NCBI RefSeq assembly: GCF_029392895.1
Contig: NZ_CP114200.1
Coordinates: 1,889,501 to 1,953,500, forward strand
Reading direction: 5' to 3'
Origin: Streptomyces sp. 71268
Lineage (GTDB): Bacteria; Actinomycetota; Actinomycetes; Streptomycetales; Streptomycetaceae
Length of the DNA stretch: 64,000 bases
Shown here: piece by piece, positions 35,956 to 45,268 of the stretch
Layout of the letters: every line of letters starts with the position of its first letter
Position numbering within the stretch: the stretch's first letter is position 1
Made by a program: the position numbers and the translations under genes
The notes under the pieces: generated by a model
The model's input: the letters and a program-made list of their open reading frames with translations, nothing else
The model's database searches: none
What the model was told of the DNA's origin: nothing

Positions 35956-36625
35956 CGCAGCGAACTCTAACCGGTAGTGGATACGGTACAGGGGTGCACC
36001 AGCGCTCGAACGGTCGGTCCAATCGGTAGCGGCCGTCGTCTCCGAGCAGCAGGGTGCGGTATTCGGCGTTCCCCGGGTTGGAAAGCGACTCGAATTCCGC
36101 GACGCTCCAGTGAAACCAGCGCATGCAGAACAAGCGCATGGTCAGGCCATGGGTCACGAGCAGGACGTTCCGTGGGTGGTCGGGGTCCTCGAAACTGCGC
36201 CACAGGCTCTCCAGGAAGGCACCCACCCGGTCATAGACGTCCGCGCCGGACTCTCCCTGCGCGAAGCGGTAGAAGAAATGGCCGTACGCGTCGCGGTACG
36301 CCTTCTGCTTGCGAACATCCTCCTGGTCCTGCCAGTTTCCCCAGTCCTGCTCGCGTAGCCGCGGCTCCTCGCGGACCCGGGTCCGCGAGGGATTCAGACC
36401 CAGCAGGTGGAACGTCTCATGGGTGCGGCGGTAGGGGGAGACGTAGGCAGAGATCGGCTCGTCTCCGAAGGTGCTCCGTAGCGCGATGCCCGCTTCGGCA
36501 GCCTGCTGTTGCCCGCGTGGCGTCAGGGCAAGCGCATGATCGGGCTCCCTTTCGTAGACGGTGTCGTCGATGTTTCCCTCGGACTCGCCATGGCGGATGA
36601 GGACGATGCGCTGAGGTCGTGCCAT
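35945..36625 (-). CDS. Histidine phosphatase family protein (phosphoglycerate mutase-like)
   Basis: The product has 226 residues. The catalytic signature LIRHGESEGN is at residues 9-18, the second conserved Arg region is SPYRRTHETFHLLG, and the distal histidine is in VLLVTHGLTMRLF. This is the broad phosphatase/mutase superfamily; the substrate cannot be told from sequence. A TAGGGT box ends 6 nt before the ATG and there is no Shine-Dalgarno site, so the transcript is probably leaderless. It is the first gene of a two-gene unit with the ADP-ribosylglycohydrolase. Confidence 0.92.
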   Translation of the reverse strand: MARPQRIVLIRHGESEGNIDDTVYEREPDHALALTPRGQQQAAEAGIALRSTFGDEPISAYVSPYRRTHETFHLLGLNPSRTRVREEPRLREQDWGNWQDQEDVRKQKAYRDAYGHFFYRFAQGESGADVYDRVGAFLESLWRSFEDPDHPRNVLLVTHGLTMRLFCMRWFHWSVAEFESLSNPGNAEYRTLLLGDDGRYRLDRPFERWCTPVPYPLPVRVRCDDR

Positions 36626-36699
36626 TCGGCCACCCTAGATCGACCGTCGCGCCGCCGCCGTGACGCTCACCCGCCCCGCGCACGTCCAACGGGCGGTGA

Positions 36700-38313
36700 C
36701 TAGCTGGAGACAAGGCGTCCGCGGCGCAGCTCTCGGTGTTCGCCGGCGAACCGCGCGCGCAGCAATCGGTCGTGGGTGACGACGACCAAGGCGCCCTGCC
36801 ACCGGGCCAGGGCCGCCTCCAGTTCTTCGACCAGGCCGAGGGCGAGGTGATTGGTCGGCTCGTCCAAGAGCAGCAGGTCCATCGGCCTGGCCAGCAGGCG
36901 CGCTAGGGCGAGTCGGCGGCGCTGTCCGACGGAGAGTGAACCCACCGGAACGTGCAGATCGCGCTCACGAAACAGCCCGTACGACAGGAGGCGCTGGGCG
37001 TGCTCGTCGGGCCCGTCCGGCAGCCCTCGACCGAAGACCGCGAGCAATCGCTCCTGGGGATGATCCACCGGTATCTCCTGGGCGAGGTAGCCGATGCGCC
37101 CTCGGCGGTGGACCCGGCCGCTGTCAGGCGTCGCCACTCCGGCCAACAGGCGTAGCAGGGTCGTCTTCCCTGCCCCGTTGTCACCGTGGATCAGCAGTCG
37201 CTCTCCGGCCCGGACGGACAGTGCGTGCACGGACAGTCGGTCCGCGACCCGGACTTCGTCCAGGGCGACGAGTTGGCCACCGGCGTCCCCCCGCGCGGGG
37301 CGGGCAGCGAATCGCAGCACGTCAGGCGGCCTGGGGACGGGGTCCGCCTGGAGCCTTCTCAGCCGCTCCTGGGCGTTGCGCACTCGGCTGGAGACCGATG
37401 CCTGGACACGCCCCCTGTCCCGGCCGTAGGCCATCTTGTTGCCGTCCTTTCTCGCCCGGCCGGGGGCGACGCGCGGGGCGGTCGTGGCGGCGAACTCCGC
37501 CAACTCGGCGGTGTCTGCGCACCACTGCTCGTACGCCTCTTCCCAGCGTCGCCGCGCGGCGACTCGCTCCGCGATGAACCCCGGGTACCCGCCTCCGTAG
37601 CGCACGAGTGCGCGTCGGTCGGCGTCCACTTCCAGGATCGCGGTGGCTACCCGCTCCAGGAACACGCGATCGTGAGAGATCGCGAGCACCGTGCCCGGGT
37701 GAGTCCGAAGGGCATCCTCCAGCCAGGTCAGGGCTGTGGCATCGAGGTGGTTGGTGGGCTCGTCGAGGAGCATCACCTCGGGAGCCGCGGCGATAAGACA
37801 GGCGAGGCCGAGGCGGGCCTGCTCGCCACCGGAGAGTTCGCCGAGTCGCCGCTCGCGGCCGACGTGCGCGAGGTTCAGGGCCTGCAGGGCCTTGTCCACC
37901 CGTACGTCCACCTCGTACCCACCGCGGGCCTCGAACGCGGTGAGCAACTCCCCGTATTCCGCCAGGGTTTCGGCACGGGCATCGCCGAGGGTGGGCTCCA
38001 ACGCGCGCAGCCTGCGCTCCATGCGGCGCAGACCCTCCAGCGCTCGGCCTATGGCGTCTCCGACCGTGTGGTCCTGGGGAAGCTCTGGGGCCTGGGTGAG
38101 ATACCCCACCTCGCCGTCGGCGATGGTGACGACCTCCCCCTCGTCAGGATGGTCCATGCCGGCGATCAGTCGTAGCAGCGTGGACTTGCCCGCGCCGTTC
38201 TCCCCCACGATGCCGACGCGCTCTCCGGGCCGCGCGGAGAACGACACGTCATCGAGGAGCAGTCGATCCCCACGAGAGACGGTGACGCCTCGTAGCGAGA
38301 TTTGGGTAGGCAA
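36700..38313 (-). CDS. ABC-F family ATP-binding protein (ribosome protection type)
   Basis: The product has 537 residues and starts with TTG at 38313 behind GGGGG. It carries two ATPase domains and no membrane segment. Domain 1 shows Walker A GENGAGKSTLL, signature LSGGEQARLGLA and LLDEPTNHLD. Domain 2 shows GDNGAGKTTLL, LSVGQRRRLALA and LLDEPTNHLA. The linker of about 80 residues (AYEQWCADTAELAEFAATTAP to SSRVRNAQERLRRLQAD) is rich in Arg/Ala and would reach into the ribosome. Second-domain signature Gly is kept. Such proteins dislodge ribosome-targeting antibiotics or act as translation factors. It diverges from a TetR regulator, as drug-inducible resistance genes often do. Confidence 0.9.
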   Translation of the reverse strand: MPTQISLRGVTVSRGDRLLLDDVSFSARPGERVGIVGENGAGKSTLLRLIAGMDHPDEGEVVTIADGEVGYLTQAPELPQDHTVGDAIGRALEGLRRMERRLRALEPTLGDARAETLAEYGELLTAFEARGGYEVDVRVDKALQALNLAHVGRERRLGELSGGEQARLGLACLIAAAPEVMLLDEPTNHLDATALTWLEDALRTHPGTVLAISHDRVFLERVATAILEVDADRRALVRYGGGYPGFIAERVAARRRWEEAYEQWCADTAELAEFAATTAPRVAPGRARKDGNKMAYGRDRGRVQASVSSRVRNAQERLRRLQADPVPRPPDVLRFAARPARGDAGGQLVALDEVRVADRLSVHALSVRAGERLLIHGDNGAGKTTLLRLLAGVATPDSGRVHRRGRIGYLAQEIPVDHPQERLLAVFGRGLPDGPDEHAQRLLSYGLFRERDLHVPVGSLSVGQRRRLALARLLARPMDLLLLDEPTNHLALGLVEELEAALARWQGALVVVTHDRLLRARFAGEHRELRRGRLVSS

Positions 38314-38353
38314 GTGACCCCCAGTACACAGTCGGACTTCAAATGCATCTCGA

Positions 38354-38407
38354 GTTGCGTTACGCTCAGCATGACACGCTCGCCCTCTCTAACGCAACGG
38401 GAGTTGC
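38354..38407. promoter_or_regulatory. TetR-type operators in the ABC-F / TetR divergent region
   Basis: GTTGCGTTA (38354-38362) and TAACGCAAC (38390-38398) form a perfect 9-bp inverted repeat. A second palindrome, GCAAC-GGGA-GTTGC (38394-38407), overlaps it and the ribosome site of the TetR gene. The repeated GTTGC half-site points to one regulator binding at both promoters. Confidence 0.65.
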
Positions 38408-38409
38408 AC

Positions 38410-39099
38410 ATGACTCGTGACTCCGCCGCCGCCCCCGGGACGGTGCGCCCCGGTGGGCGGACGGCTCGCACCCGCGCAGCCGTCCGCGACGCCGTCCTCA
38501 CCGGCCTCGCCGACCACGGGTACCCGGGCCTGACCGTCGAGTACGTCGCGGAGCATTCGGGGGTGCACAAGACCACGCTCTATAGACGCTGGGGCGGTGT
38601 CGACGGGCTGCTCGTGGACGCGCTCGACCTCGCGGGAGAGGATTCCTGGACGCCACCCGACACGGGAACGCTCGAAGGCGACCTGCGCGCCTTGGCTGAT
38701 GAGGTGGCGGCGACGTTCGGCGACCGCGCGACGGCTGCCGCGCCCACCGCGTTCATCGCGGCCGCGTTCCAGTCGGAGCGCGCCGCGCAGGGGCTGCGCG
38801 ACTTCTACCGGGAGCGCTTCGACCGTTGCGGCCCGCTGGTCAGCCGCGCCATAGAGCGCGGCGAGGCTCCCCCCGGGACGGACGCGGGCGCCGTCGCCCG
38901 GGCCGTTTCCGCCCCTCTGTTCTTCCGCGTCTTCGTGACCCGTGAGCCGATCGACGCCACGCACGCGCGGCAGAGCGCCCTTGCCGTGTTGGCCGCGATC
39001 CAGGCCGGGGCGTATGCAGTCAGCACCGACTCAGCCCCGCCAGCCGACGCGGCCGGCGACAGCTCATCCGCTGACGAGCACACCGGGCGAGAGCCGTGA
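38410..39099 (+). CDS. TetR-family transcription regulator
   Basis: The product has 229 residues from the ATG at 38410, which has GGGAG 6 nt upstream. The N-terminal helix-turn-helix is TRAAVRDAVLTGLADHGYPGLTVEYVAEHSGVHKTTLYRRWGG (split over residues about 20-62). The C-terminal ligand domain is of the AcrR-like TetR_C type (DLRALADEVAATFGD, ERFDRCGPLVSRAIERGE). It probably represses the divergent ABC-F gene and itself through the GTTGC repeats. The inducer is unknown; a ribosome-targeting drug is the natural guess. Confidence 0.9.
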   Translation: MTRDSAAAPGTVRPGGRTARTRAAVRDAVLTGLADHGYPGLTVEYVAEHSGVHKTTLYRRWGGVDGLLVDALDLAGEDSWTPPDTGTLEGDLRALADEVAATFGDRATAAAPTAFIAAAFQSERAAQGLRDFYRERFDRCGPLVSRAIERGEAPPGTDAGAVARAVSAPLFFRVFVTREPIDATHARQSALAVLAAIQAGAYAVSTDSAPPADAAGDSSSADEHTGREP

Positions 39100-39174
39100 G
39101 CCGGAGGCCGCCGGCTCACGTCGGGCACGAATCGAGGGCACACGCGACGCGCACCCGGGCGACGGCGCCGCCTG

Positions 39175-39780
39175 TCACACGGTCCAGGAGGGCTCTATCG
39201 CGACAATGTCGCCCGCCAGCGCGGCGATGTCCGTGTCCACTTCGGCCCGGGTGCCGAGTCGCTGCACCCGTTCCTCGCGGTACTTGCCGTGCTCTGCCGC
39301 CGAATTCCACATGGATAGTACGAGGAACTCGTGACCGGGGGCCTGGCCGAATACGCCCCTGAGCATGCCTGGCGAGCCGGCCATCGCCGGGTTCCATACC
39401 TTCTTCTGCATCAAGGTGAAGTGCTCGACCCGGTCCGCGTGCACCTGGCAGTGCGCGACCCGCACCACGTCGACATCGCCGAAGCGCGGCTCGAAACCGA
39501 CCTTGACGTCGAACTGCCGCTCGAAGAGCAGCACTTGCATGTCCGTGTACGTTCCGCTCTGGCCCGCCGCGAGGCGGTCATGCGCTCGTGCCATGAAGGA
39601 GTCGTAGAACGCCCTGCTCTCCCAGAAGCCGAAGACGTGCGCCACCTCCGGACGCGTACGGCTCCACCCGCCGCCCTGCCCACGGAAACCCGGCTCGCCG
39701 AGCAACCCCGCCCATTTCCGCTGCCCACGCTCGAACCCGGGACGGTCCGTCACGGAGCAGCGAATCCACTTGACCAGCAC
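39175..39780 (-). CDS. DUF4937 (YdbC-like) domain-containing protein
   Basis: The product has 201 residues and starts with GTG. The family core is MLVKWIRCSVTDRPGFERGQRKWAGLLGEPGFRGQGGGWS (read in two halves), then HVFGFWESRAFYDSFMARAHDRLAA. The C-terminal half repeats a dimeric alpha/beta barrel-like pattern with HEFLVLSMWNSAAEHGKYREERVQRL. The fold resembles antibiotic-biosynthesis monooxygenase domains, but no activity is established. TACGAT lies 6 nt before the GTG and no Shine-Dalgarno site exists, so the transcript looks leaderless. It follows the arylamine N-acetyltransferase gene by 33 nt. Confidence 0.82.
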   Translation of the reverse strand: MLVKWIRCSVTDRPGFERGQRKWAGLLGEPGFRGQGGGWSRTRPEVAHVFGFWESRAFYDSFMARAHDRLAAGQSGTYTDMQVLLFERQFDVKVGFEPRFGDVDVVRVAHCQVHADRVEHFTLMQKKVWNPAMAGSPGMLRGVFGQAPGHEFLVLSMWNSAAEHGKYREERVQRLGTRAEVDTDIAALAGDIVAIEPSWTV

Positions 39781-39813
39781 CGCGCCATCGTACGGCCCAC
39801 GCGACCGCCACCG

Positions 39814-40725
39814 TCACGAACCGGAGGCATACCCCTGGACAAGCTTTTCCGCATCGGCGTCGTCCAGTTCGACGCCGAACTCGCTGAGCAGCACCTCAAT
39901 CAGCTCCTGTGGTGCGACCTCGCGCCCTTCAGTCGTGCCATCAGGGCGTGCGAGGGCTAGTCGCGCGCCGACCAAGCGATGCCGCACGCCGGGGTCGGTC
40001 CGCTGGACCACCGGTCGGGAGACGAAGGGAGACCGTTCGTGTGTGGAGATGTAGTAGTTACGGACTTCGTAGTCGATGGGGTAGCGCTGCTCCGAGGTGA
40101 AGGCGTAGAGGTCGAACCAACCATCGGAGTGCAGCGACCGCAGCGACCAGACCCCGTCGGCCTCACTGGCCAGGCCGAAGGTCCAGTCGCCCTGCCGGTG
40201 CTGGTCACCGGCAACCCACGGCAGCGGCTCCAGAAGTCCCTCACCGCCGAAGCCCACGTCCGCGATCCAGTCATCGCCCTCGATCGAGACCCGCAGCAGC
40301 ATGTGCGTCTCGGCGGTCAGCTTGTCGGACCCCATCCGCACCCGTGCTCCGAGTCCCGTGACCGAGAAGCCCAGCCGTTCCAGAGCGGCGGCGAACAGCA
40401 GGTTCTGCTCGTAGCAGTAGCCTCCCCGCCGCTGGCGCACCAGCTTGGCCTGGAGCGCCTCGATATCCAGCAGGATGGGCCGCCCGAGCACGATCTCCAG
40501 GTTCTCAAAGGGGATGGCCGCCACGTGCGCCCGGTGCAGCGCCCGCAGGGTGCTCACGTCAGCGGCGAGCTTCGCGTCGGCAACCGCGGGCTCACGTCGG
40601 CCTCCGGCCCCGGGGGCCGGCGGTGTCTTCGTACCGTCGCCGTCGCCCGTCGACCCCGCGAGGCCAATGCGTGCCAGGTAGGCGTCCAGGTCCAGGCGGT
40701 CGCTGCCCCACATGGATTCGCTCAC
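39814..40725 (-). CDS. Arylamine N-acetyltransferase
   Basis: The product has 303 residues from the GTG at 40725, preferred for its GGGAAGG site; an upstream in-frame extension is unlikely. The catalytic triad is Cys104 (GGYCYEQN), His141 (ETHMLL) and Asp156 (IADVGFGG), the complete NAT set. The enzyme moves acetyl or other acyl groups from CoA to arylamines, hydrazines or aromatic amine intermediates; some homologues close ansamycin polyketide chains. No polyketide genes are near, so a detoxifying role is more likely. It may be co-transcribed with the DUF4937 gene. Confidence 0.93.
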   Translation of the reverse strand: MSESMWGSDRLDLDAYLARIGLAGSTGDGDGTKTPPAPGAGGRREPAVADAKLAADVSTLRALHRAHVAAIPFENLEIVLGRPILLDIEALQAKLVRQRRGGYCYEQNLLFAAALERLGFSVTGLGARVRMGSDKLTAETHMLLRVSIEGDDWIADVGFGGEGLLEPLPWVAGDQHRQGDWTFGLASEADGVWSLRSLHSDGWFDLYAFTSEQRYPIDYEVRNYYISTHERSPFVSRPVVQRTDPGVRHRLVGARLALARPDGTTEGREVAPQELIEVLLSEFGVELDDADAEKLVQGYASGS

Positions 40726-40953
40726 GAGCCTTCCCTTTCTCCAGACGCGGCCGTCCGACCTGCGCTTGTCCGCTGCACGGTAGACATCCTCCCAAACGCC
40801 ACTCAGCGGCCGGGCGGGGTGCTCCCCGCCCGGGCGGCGGTCGAGGAACGCGGAGGCGGGGGCCGGCGCACCGCCGGCCCCCGCCATGGCAGACGTAGGC
40901 GACCTCGGCCCGGGCGCCGATCGGTACCGCTCGTCGTCCGCGCTGTCGCGAGG

Positions 40954-42105
40954 CTACTGACGGAGATCGCGTACGCCTGGCACGCCCTGTTGCCCGACAT
41001 CCGGCTCGCGATCGGGGAACGCACGCAACCTGAGCTGCGGCGCCCTGTGGTCGGCGAGCCACCGCATCCGGCCGTCATCCGCCGCGAGACCGGCGCGTGC
41101 CGTCCGGGTCCACTCCGCTCGGTCCAGGACTTCGCGGTAGCTCGCCCGGATCGCTTTCTGCTCAGCCACAGAGCACCCCGCGGCCTCAGGAGGCTCCGTA
41201 GTCAGGTGCTGGGTGAGCAGCGCGACCGTGAAGTAGCGCTTCGTGGTCGGGCTGAGCGAACCCACGTGGCGAGCATGAGCTTCCAGGACCACCCTCGCAT
41301 GGGGGTAGTGAGCGAGGGTGAGCCCCATTCCCCCGCAGTCGCTCATGCAGTGGAGCAGCCGACCGATGTGGTCGATCACCTCGCTGTCGATTTCGGGGGC
41401 TGCGAGCGCCTCATGGAGTCTGACGACCGTGGCGACCTTGCCGGCGAAGTATCCGTTGAGGAAGTCGCCGTCGCAGGCCCTGCGAAGCAACCACGGTCGT
41501 GCGGCCGGGTCGTCGAGCCTGCACAGAGCCTCGACGACGTAGACACGCCCCCAGCCGGTGACTCGCTCAGCGAGCCAGAGCAGGGCCTGTGTGCCGCCCG
41601 GTTGACTTTCAAGCGCGTGCGCCGCCAGTGGCCCGAAGTGGTTGGACAGCAGACCGATCGTTTGAATCAACGGGATGTCGTCGGCTGCTCCCACGGCAGC
41701 GAGCAGGGCCAGTCCCACGGTGGCCGAGCACCGGTCGGCGCCGTGTCGGACCAGCCAGCGGCCCGTATGGCGAACGCGCTCTCTGTCCGCCCGCCCGGCT
41801 GCGGTAGCGATGTGTTCGTTGGGGTGTATAGGGATGTAAATGTCGTGAAAGGCGTCGGCCAGTTCATCGGGAAGGGAGGAGGCCCGCGCGAAATGTGTGT
41901 CGAGGATGCGCGCCGCGTCCTTGCCGGCCGAGCGCCGGTCACCAGGTGCTCGCGGGCCCTTCCGATGACGGTGCGCCCCGTCGTCGGGGTATGGCTCCCC
42001 ATCGCGGTGCAGCGGCTCCGTCGGAGCCAGCTCATGCAGCCGGAGGGCATGGTCGAACAGTGTTGTCGGCGATCCGGGCAGCCCCGTCCCGGTCGTCCCG
42101 CTCAT
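40954..42105 (-). CDS. Hypothetical helical-repeat protein
   Basis: The product has 383 residues from the ATG at 42105. I do not recognise the family. It is mostly helical: LALLAAVGAADDIPLIQTIGLL, ALLWLAERVTGWGRVYVVEALCRLDDP and WLLRRACDGDFLNGYFAGKVATVVRLHEALAA look like HEAT-type units that repeat about every 40 residues. It has no signal peptide and no membrane segment. Some stretches (around 41820-41850) are less GC-rich than the surroundings. No good ribosome site is seen before the ATG, so the start is uncertain. It sits between the NAT gene and nrdJ without obvious partners. Confidence 0.7.
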   Translation of the reverse strand: MSGTTGTGLPGSPTTLFDHALRLHELAPTEPLHRDGEPYPDDGAHRHRKGPRAPGDRRSAGKDAARILDTHFARASSLPDELADAFHDIYIPIHPNEHIATAAGRADRERVRHTGRWLVRHGADRCSATVGLALLAAVGAADDIPLIQTIGLLSNHFGPLAAHALESQPGGTQALLWLAERVTGWGRVYVVEALCRLDDPAARPWLLRRACDGDFLNGYFAGKVATVVRLHEALAAPEIDSEVIDHIGRLLHCMSDCGGMGLTLAHYPHARVVLEAHARHVGSLSPTTKRYFTVALLTQHLTTEPPEAAGCSVAEQKAIRASYREVLDRAEWTRTARAGLAADDGRMRWLADHRAPQLRLRAFPDREPDVGQQGVPGVRDLRQ

Positions 42106-42300
42106 CGGCGGACGGAGGACTCGATTCTCTTGATCATGGCCCGAAGAGTGCCACGGCGGCAGTCGCGGCGACAAGCCCTTTACGCGCCGACACGTTGCGT
42201 CAAGCGCATCAGCCGAGCGTCGGGATCGCCGAAGGCGGTGGAGCCGCAAGCCGGCTCCACCGCCATGATCAGGCAATCCACGCCTCAGCGAGGCCCGGAG

Positions 42301-45156
42301 TTAGCTGCAACCGCTCGTCGAGCCGCAGCCCTCGCACAGGTAGCAGCTCCCCGCTCGGCGCATCTTCGTCCCGCAGGAGAAGCACAGCGGGGCGTCCGCG
42401 TTGAGTCCGAGCTGCATCTCCACCAGCTCCGTGGAGTTGTGCGCCTGCTTGGGCGCCGGTACCTCCACCTTGCGCTCGGCCTGCTTCGGGGCGGCGAGCT
42501 GGCGCGGAGCCGACTGCGCCAGACCCTCCACGTCCACCTCGTCGTCACTGGCCTCGTACGAACCGGTGTCCAGGTGGCGCTGGCGCTCCTCGGCGGAGTG
42601 GATGCCGAGCGCCGAGCGGGTCTCGAACGGCAGGAAGTCCAGCGCCAGGCGACGGAAGATGTAGTCAACGATCGACTGCGCCATCCGCACGTCCGGGTCG
42701 TCGGTCATGCCGGCGGGCTCGAAGCGCATGTTGGTGAACTTGGAGACGTAGGTCTCCAGCGGCACGCCGTACTGCAGGCCGACCGAGACGGCGATGGAGA
42801 AGGCGTCCATCATTCCAGCGAGGGTCGAGCCCTGCTTGGACATCTTGAGGAAGACCTCGCCCAGCCCGTCGTCCGGGTAGGAGTTGGCGGTCATGTAGCC
42901 CTCGGCGCCGCCGACCGTGAAGGAGGTCGTGATGCCGGGACGCCCCTTGGGGAGGCGGTTGCGCACCGGGCGGTACTCGACGACCTTCTCCGGCTCCGGC
43001 TCGGCCTTGGCCTTCTCTTCCTTCTTCTTCGCCGACAGCGGCTGGCCGACCTTGCAGTTGTCGCGGTAGATCGCCAGCGCCTTCAGGCCGAGCTTCCAGC
43101 CCTCAAAGTACACCTCCTCGACCTCTTCGACCGTGGCCGACTCGGGCAGGTTCACGGTCTTGGAGATCGCGCCGGACAGGAACGGCTGGGCCGCCGCCAT
43201 CATCCGGACGTGTCCCATGGCCGAGATGGCCCGCTCGCCCATCGCGCAGTCGAACACCTCGTAGTGCTCGTGGCGCAGCCCCGGGGCGTCGACGACATTC
43301 CCGTGCTCGGCGATGTAGCTCACGATCGCCTCGACCTGCTCCGGCTGGTAGCCGAGCCGCTTCAGCGCCTTGGGGACCGTGTTGTTCACGATCTGCATGG
43401 AGCCGCCGCCGACCAGCTTCTTGAACTTGACCAGCGCCAGGTCGGGCTCGACACCGGTGGTGTCGCAGTCCATCATCAGGCCGATGGTGCCGGTCGGGGC
43501 GAGCACCGACGCCTGGGCGTTGCGGAAACCGTTCTTGTCGCCGAGCCGGATGACGTCCTGCCACGCCTCCGTCGCCGCGGCCCACACCGGCGTGTCCAGG
43601 TCGTCCATGCGCTTGGCGGCGCCGTTGGCGTCGGAGTGCTGCTTCATGACGCGCTTGTGGGCGTCGGCGTTGCGCGCGTACCCCTCGTACGGGCCCACGA
43701 CCGCGGCCAGCTCCGCGGAGCGCCGGTAGGAGGTGCCGGTCATCAGCGAAGTGATGGCACCGGCCAGGGCACGACCGCCGTCGCTGTCGTACGCGTGGCC
43801 GGTGGCCATGAGGAGCGCGCCGAGGTTGGCGTAGCCGATGCCGAGCTGACGGAAGGCCCGCGTCGTCTCGCCGATCTTCTGGGTCGGGAAGTCCGCGAAG
43901 CAGATGGAGATGTCCATCGCGGTGATGACGAGCTCTACGACCTTCGCGAAGCGTTCGGCGTCGAAGGACTGGTTGCCCTGGTCGTCGTCGCGCAGGAACT
44001 TCATGAGGTTGAGCGAGGCGAGGTTGCACGAGGAGTTGTCCAGGTGCATGTACTCGCTGCACGGGTTGGAGGCGGTGATCCGACCCGACTCCGGCGAGGT
44101 GTGCCAGTGGTTGATGGTGTCGTCGTACTGGATGCCGGGGTCGGCGCAGGCCCAGGCGGCCTCCGCCATCTTCCGGAACAGCCCCTTGGCGTCGACCTCG
44201 TCGATGACCTCGCCGGTCATCCGGGCGCGCAGCCCGAACGAGCTGCCCGCCTCGACGGCGCGCATGAACTCGTCGTTGACGCGGACCGAGTTGTTGGCGT
44301 TCTGGTACTGGACGGAGGTGATGTCGTCGCCGCCCAGGTCCATGTCGAAGCCGGCGTCACGCAGCGCGCGGACCTTCTCCTCTTCCTTCACCTTGGTCTC
44401 GATGAAGGCTTCGACGTCGGGGTGGTCGACGTCCAGGACGACCATCTTGGCCGCGCGCCGGGTGGCGCCACCCGACTTGATCGTTCCCGCCGAGGCGTCC
44501 GCGCCGCGCATGAACGAGACGGGGCCCGAGGCGTTGCCGCCCGAGGAGAGCAGTTCCTTGCTGGAGCGGATGCGGCTGAGGTTCAGGCCCGCGCCGGAAC
44601 CGCCCTTGAAGATCATCCCCTCTTCCTTGTACCAGTCGAGGATCGACTCCATGGAGTCGTCGACGGAGAGGATGAAGCAGGCGCTGACCTGCTGCGGCTG
44701 CTTGGTTCCGACGTTGAACCAGACCGGCGAGTTGAACGAGAACACCTGGTGCAGCAGGGCGTACGTCAGCTCGTGCTCGAAGATCTCGGCGTCGGCCGGG
44801 GAGGCGAAGTAGCCGTGGTCCTCACCGGCCTTGCGGTACGTGTGGACCACGCGGTCGATGAGCTGCTTCAGGCTCGACTCGCGGCCCGGAGAGCCGACCG
44901 CGCCGCGGAAGTACTTGCTGGTGACGATGTTGACCGCGTTCACCGACCAGAAGTCGGGGAACTCGACGCCACGCTGCTCGAAGTTGACCGAGCCGTCGCG
45001 CCAGTTGGTCATGACGACGTCTCGGCGCTCCCACACCACCTCGTCGTACGGGTGCACCCCGGGGGCGGTGTGGACGCGCTCGATACGCAGGCCCTTGTTG
45101 GCCTTGCTTCCCTTGGAGCGGGAACCTCGTGCCGGACCGCTCGTCGTCTCTGTCAT
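42301..45156 (-). CDS. nrdJ: Vitamin B12-dependent (class II) ribonucleotide reductase
   Basis: The product has 951 residues from the ATG at 45156 (GGGAGG upstream). The 10-stranded barrel shows the substrate-site cysteines and catalytic segment: SACFILSVDDSMESI, FKGGSGAGLNLSRIRSS and NPCSEYMHLDNSSCNLASLN. The C-terminal tail has a zinc-ribbon-like cysteine set (CFSCGTKMRRAGSCYLCEGCG) that would include the redox-active pair. It makes deoxyribonucleotides with adenosylcobalamin and works with or without oxygen. It follows nrdR by 112 nt and shares its NrdR-controlled promoter. No B12 riboswitch is visible in front of it. Confidence 0.96.
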   Translation of the reverse strand: MTETTSGPARGSRSKGSKANKGLRIERVHTAPGVHPYDEVVWERRDVVMTNWRDGSVNFEQRGVEFPDFWSVNAVNIVTSKYFRGAVGSPGRESSLKQLIDRVVHTYRKAGEDHGYFASPADAEIFEHELTYALLHQVFSFNSPVWFNVGTKQPQQVSACFILSVDDSMESILDWYKEEGMIFKGGSGAGLNLSRIRSSKELLSSGGNASGPVSFMRGADASAGTIKSGGATRRAAKMVVLDVDHPDVEAFIETKVKEEEKVRALRDAGFDMDLGGDDITSVQYQNANNSVRVNDEFMRAVEAGSSFGLRARMTGEVIDEVDAKGLFRKMAEAAWACADPGIQYDDTINHWHTSPESGRITASNPCSEYMHLDNSSCNLASLNLMKFLRDDDQGNQSFDAERFAKVVELVITAMDISICFADFPTQKIGETTRAFRQLGIGYANLGALLMATGHAYDSDGGRALAGAITSLMTGTSYRRSAELAAVVGPYEGYARNADAHKRVMKQHSDANGAAKRMDDLDTPVWAAATEAWQDVIRLGDKNGFRNAQASVLAPTGTIGLMMDCDTTGVEPDLALVKFKKLVGGGSMQIVNNTVPKALKRLGYQPEQVEAIVSYIAEHGNVVDAPGLRHEHYEVFDCAMGERAISAMGHVRMMAAAQPFLSGAISKTVNLPESATVEEVEEVYFEGWKLGLKALAIYRDNCKVGQPLSAKKKEEKAKAEPEPEKVVEYRPVRNRLPKGRPGITTSFTVGGAEGYMTANSYPDDGLGEVFLKMSKQGSTLAGMMDAFSIAVSVGLQYGVPLETYVSKFTNMRFEPAGMTDDPDVRMAQSIVDYIFRRLALDFLPFETRSALGIHSAEERQRHLDTGSYEASDDEVDVEGLAQSAPRQLAAPKQAERKVEVPAPKQAHNSTELVEMQLGLNADAPLCFSCGTKMRRAGSCYLCEGCGSTSGCS

Positions 45157-45268
45157 TCCGCCTCCCTGATACGGGCAAAACGCCCTATTGCGCCAGTTTG
45201 TTCCATGGCGCAATGCCTGTCTGTCGCCCGGGCACGCGGAGCGCCCCGGGCACGTATGTGTGTGGCCG

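Noticed and set aside
45157..45268. B12 riboswitch before nrdJ
   Set aside because: The 112-nt nrdR-nrdJ gap lacks the B12-box and is too short for the usual element.
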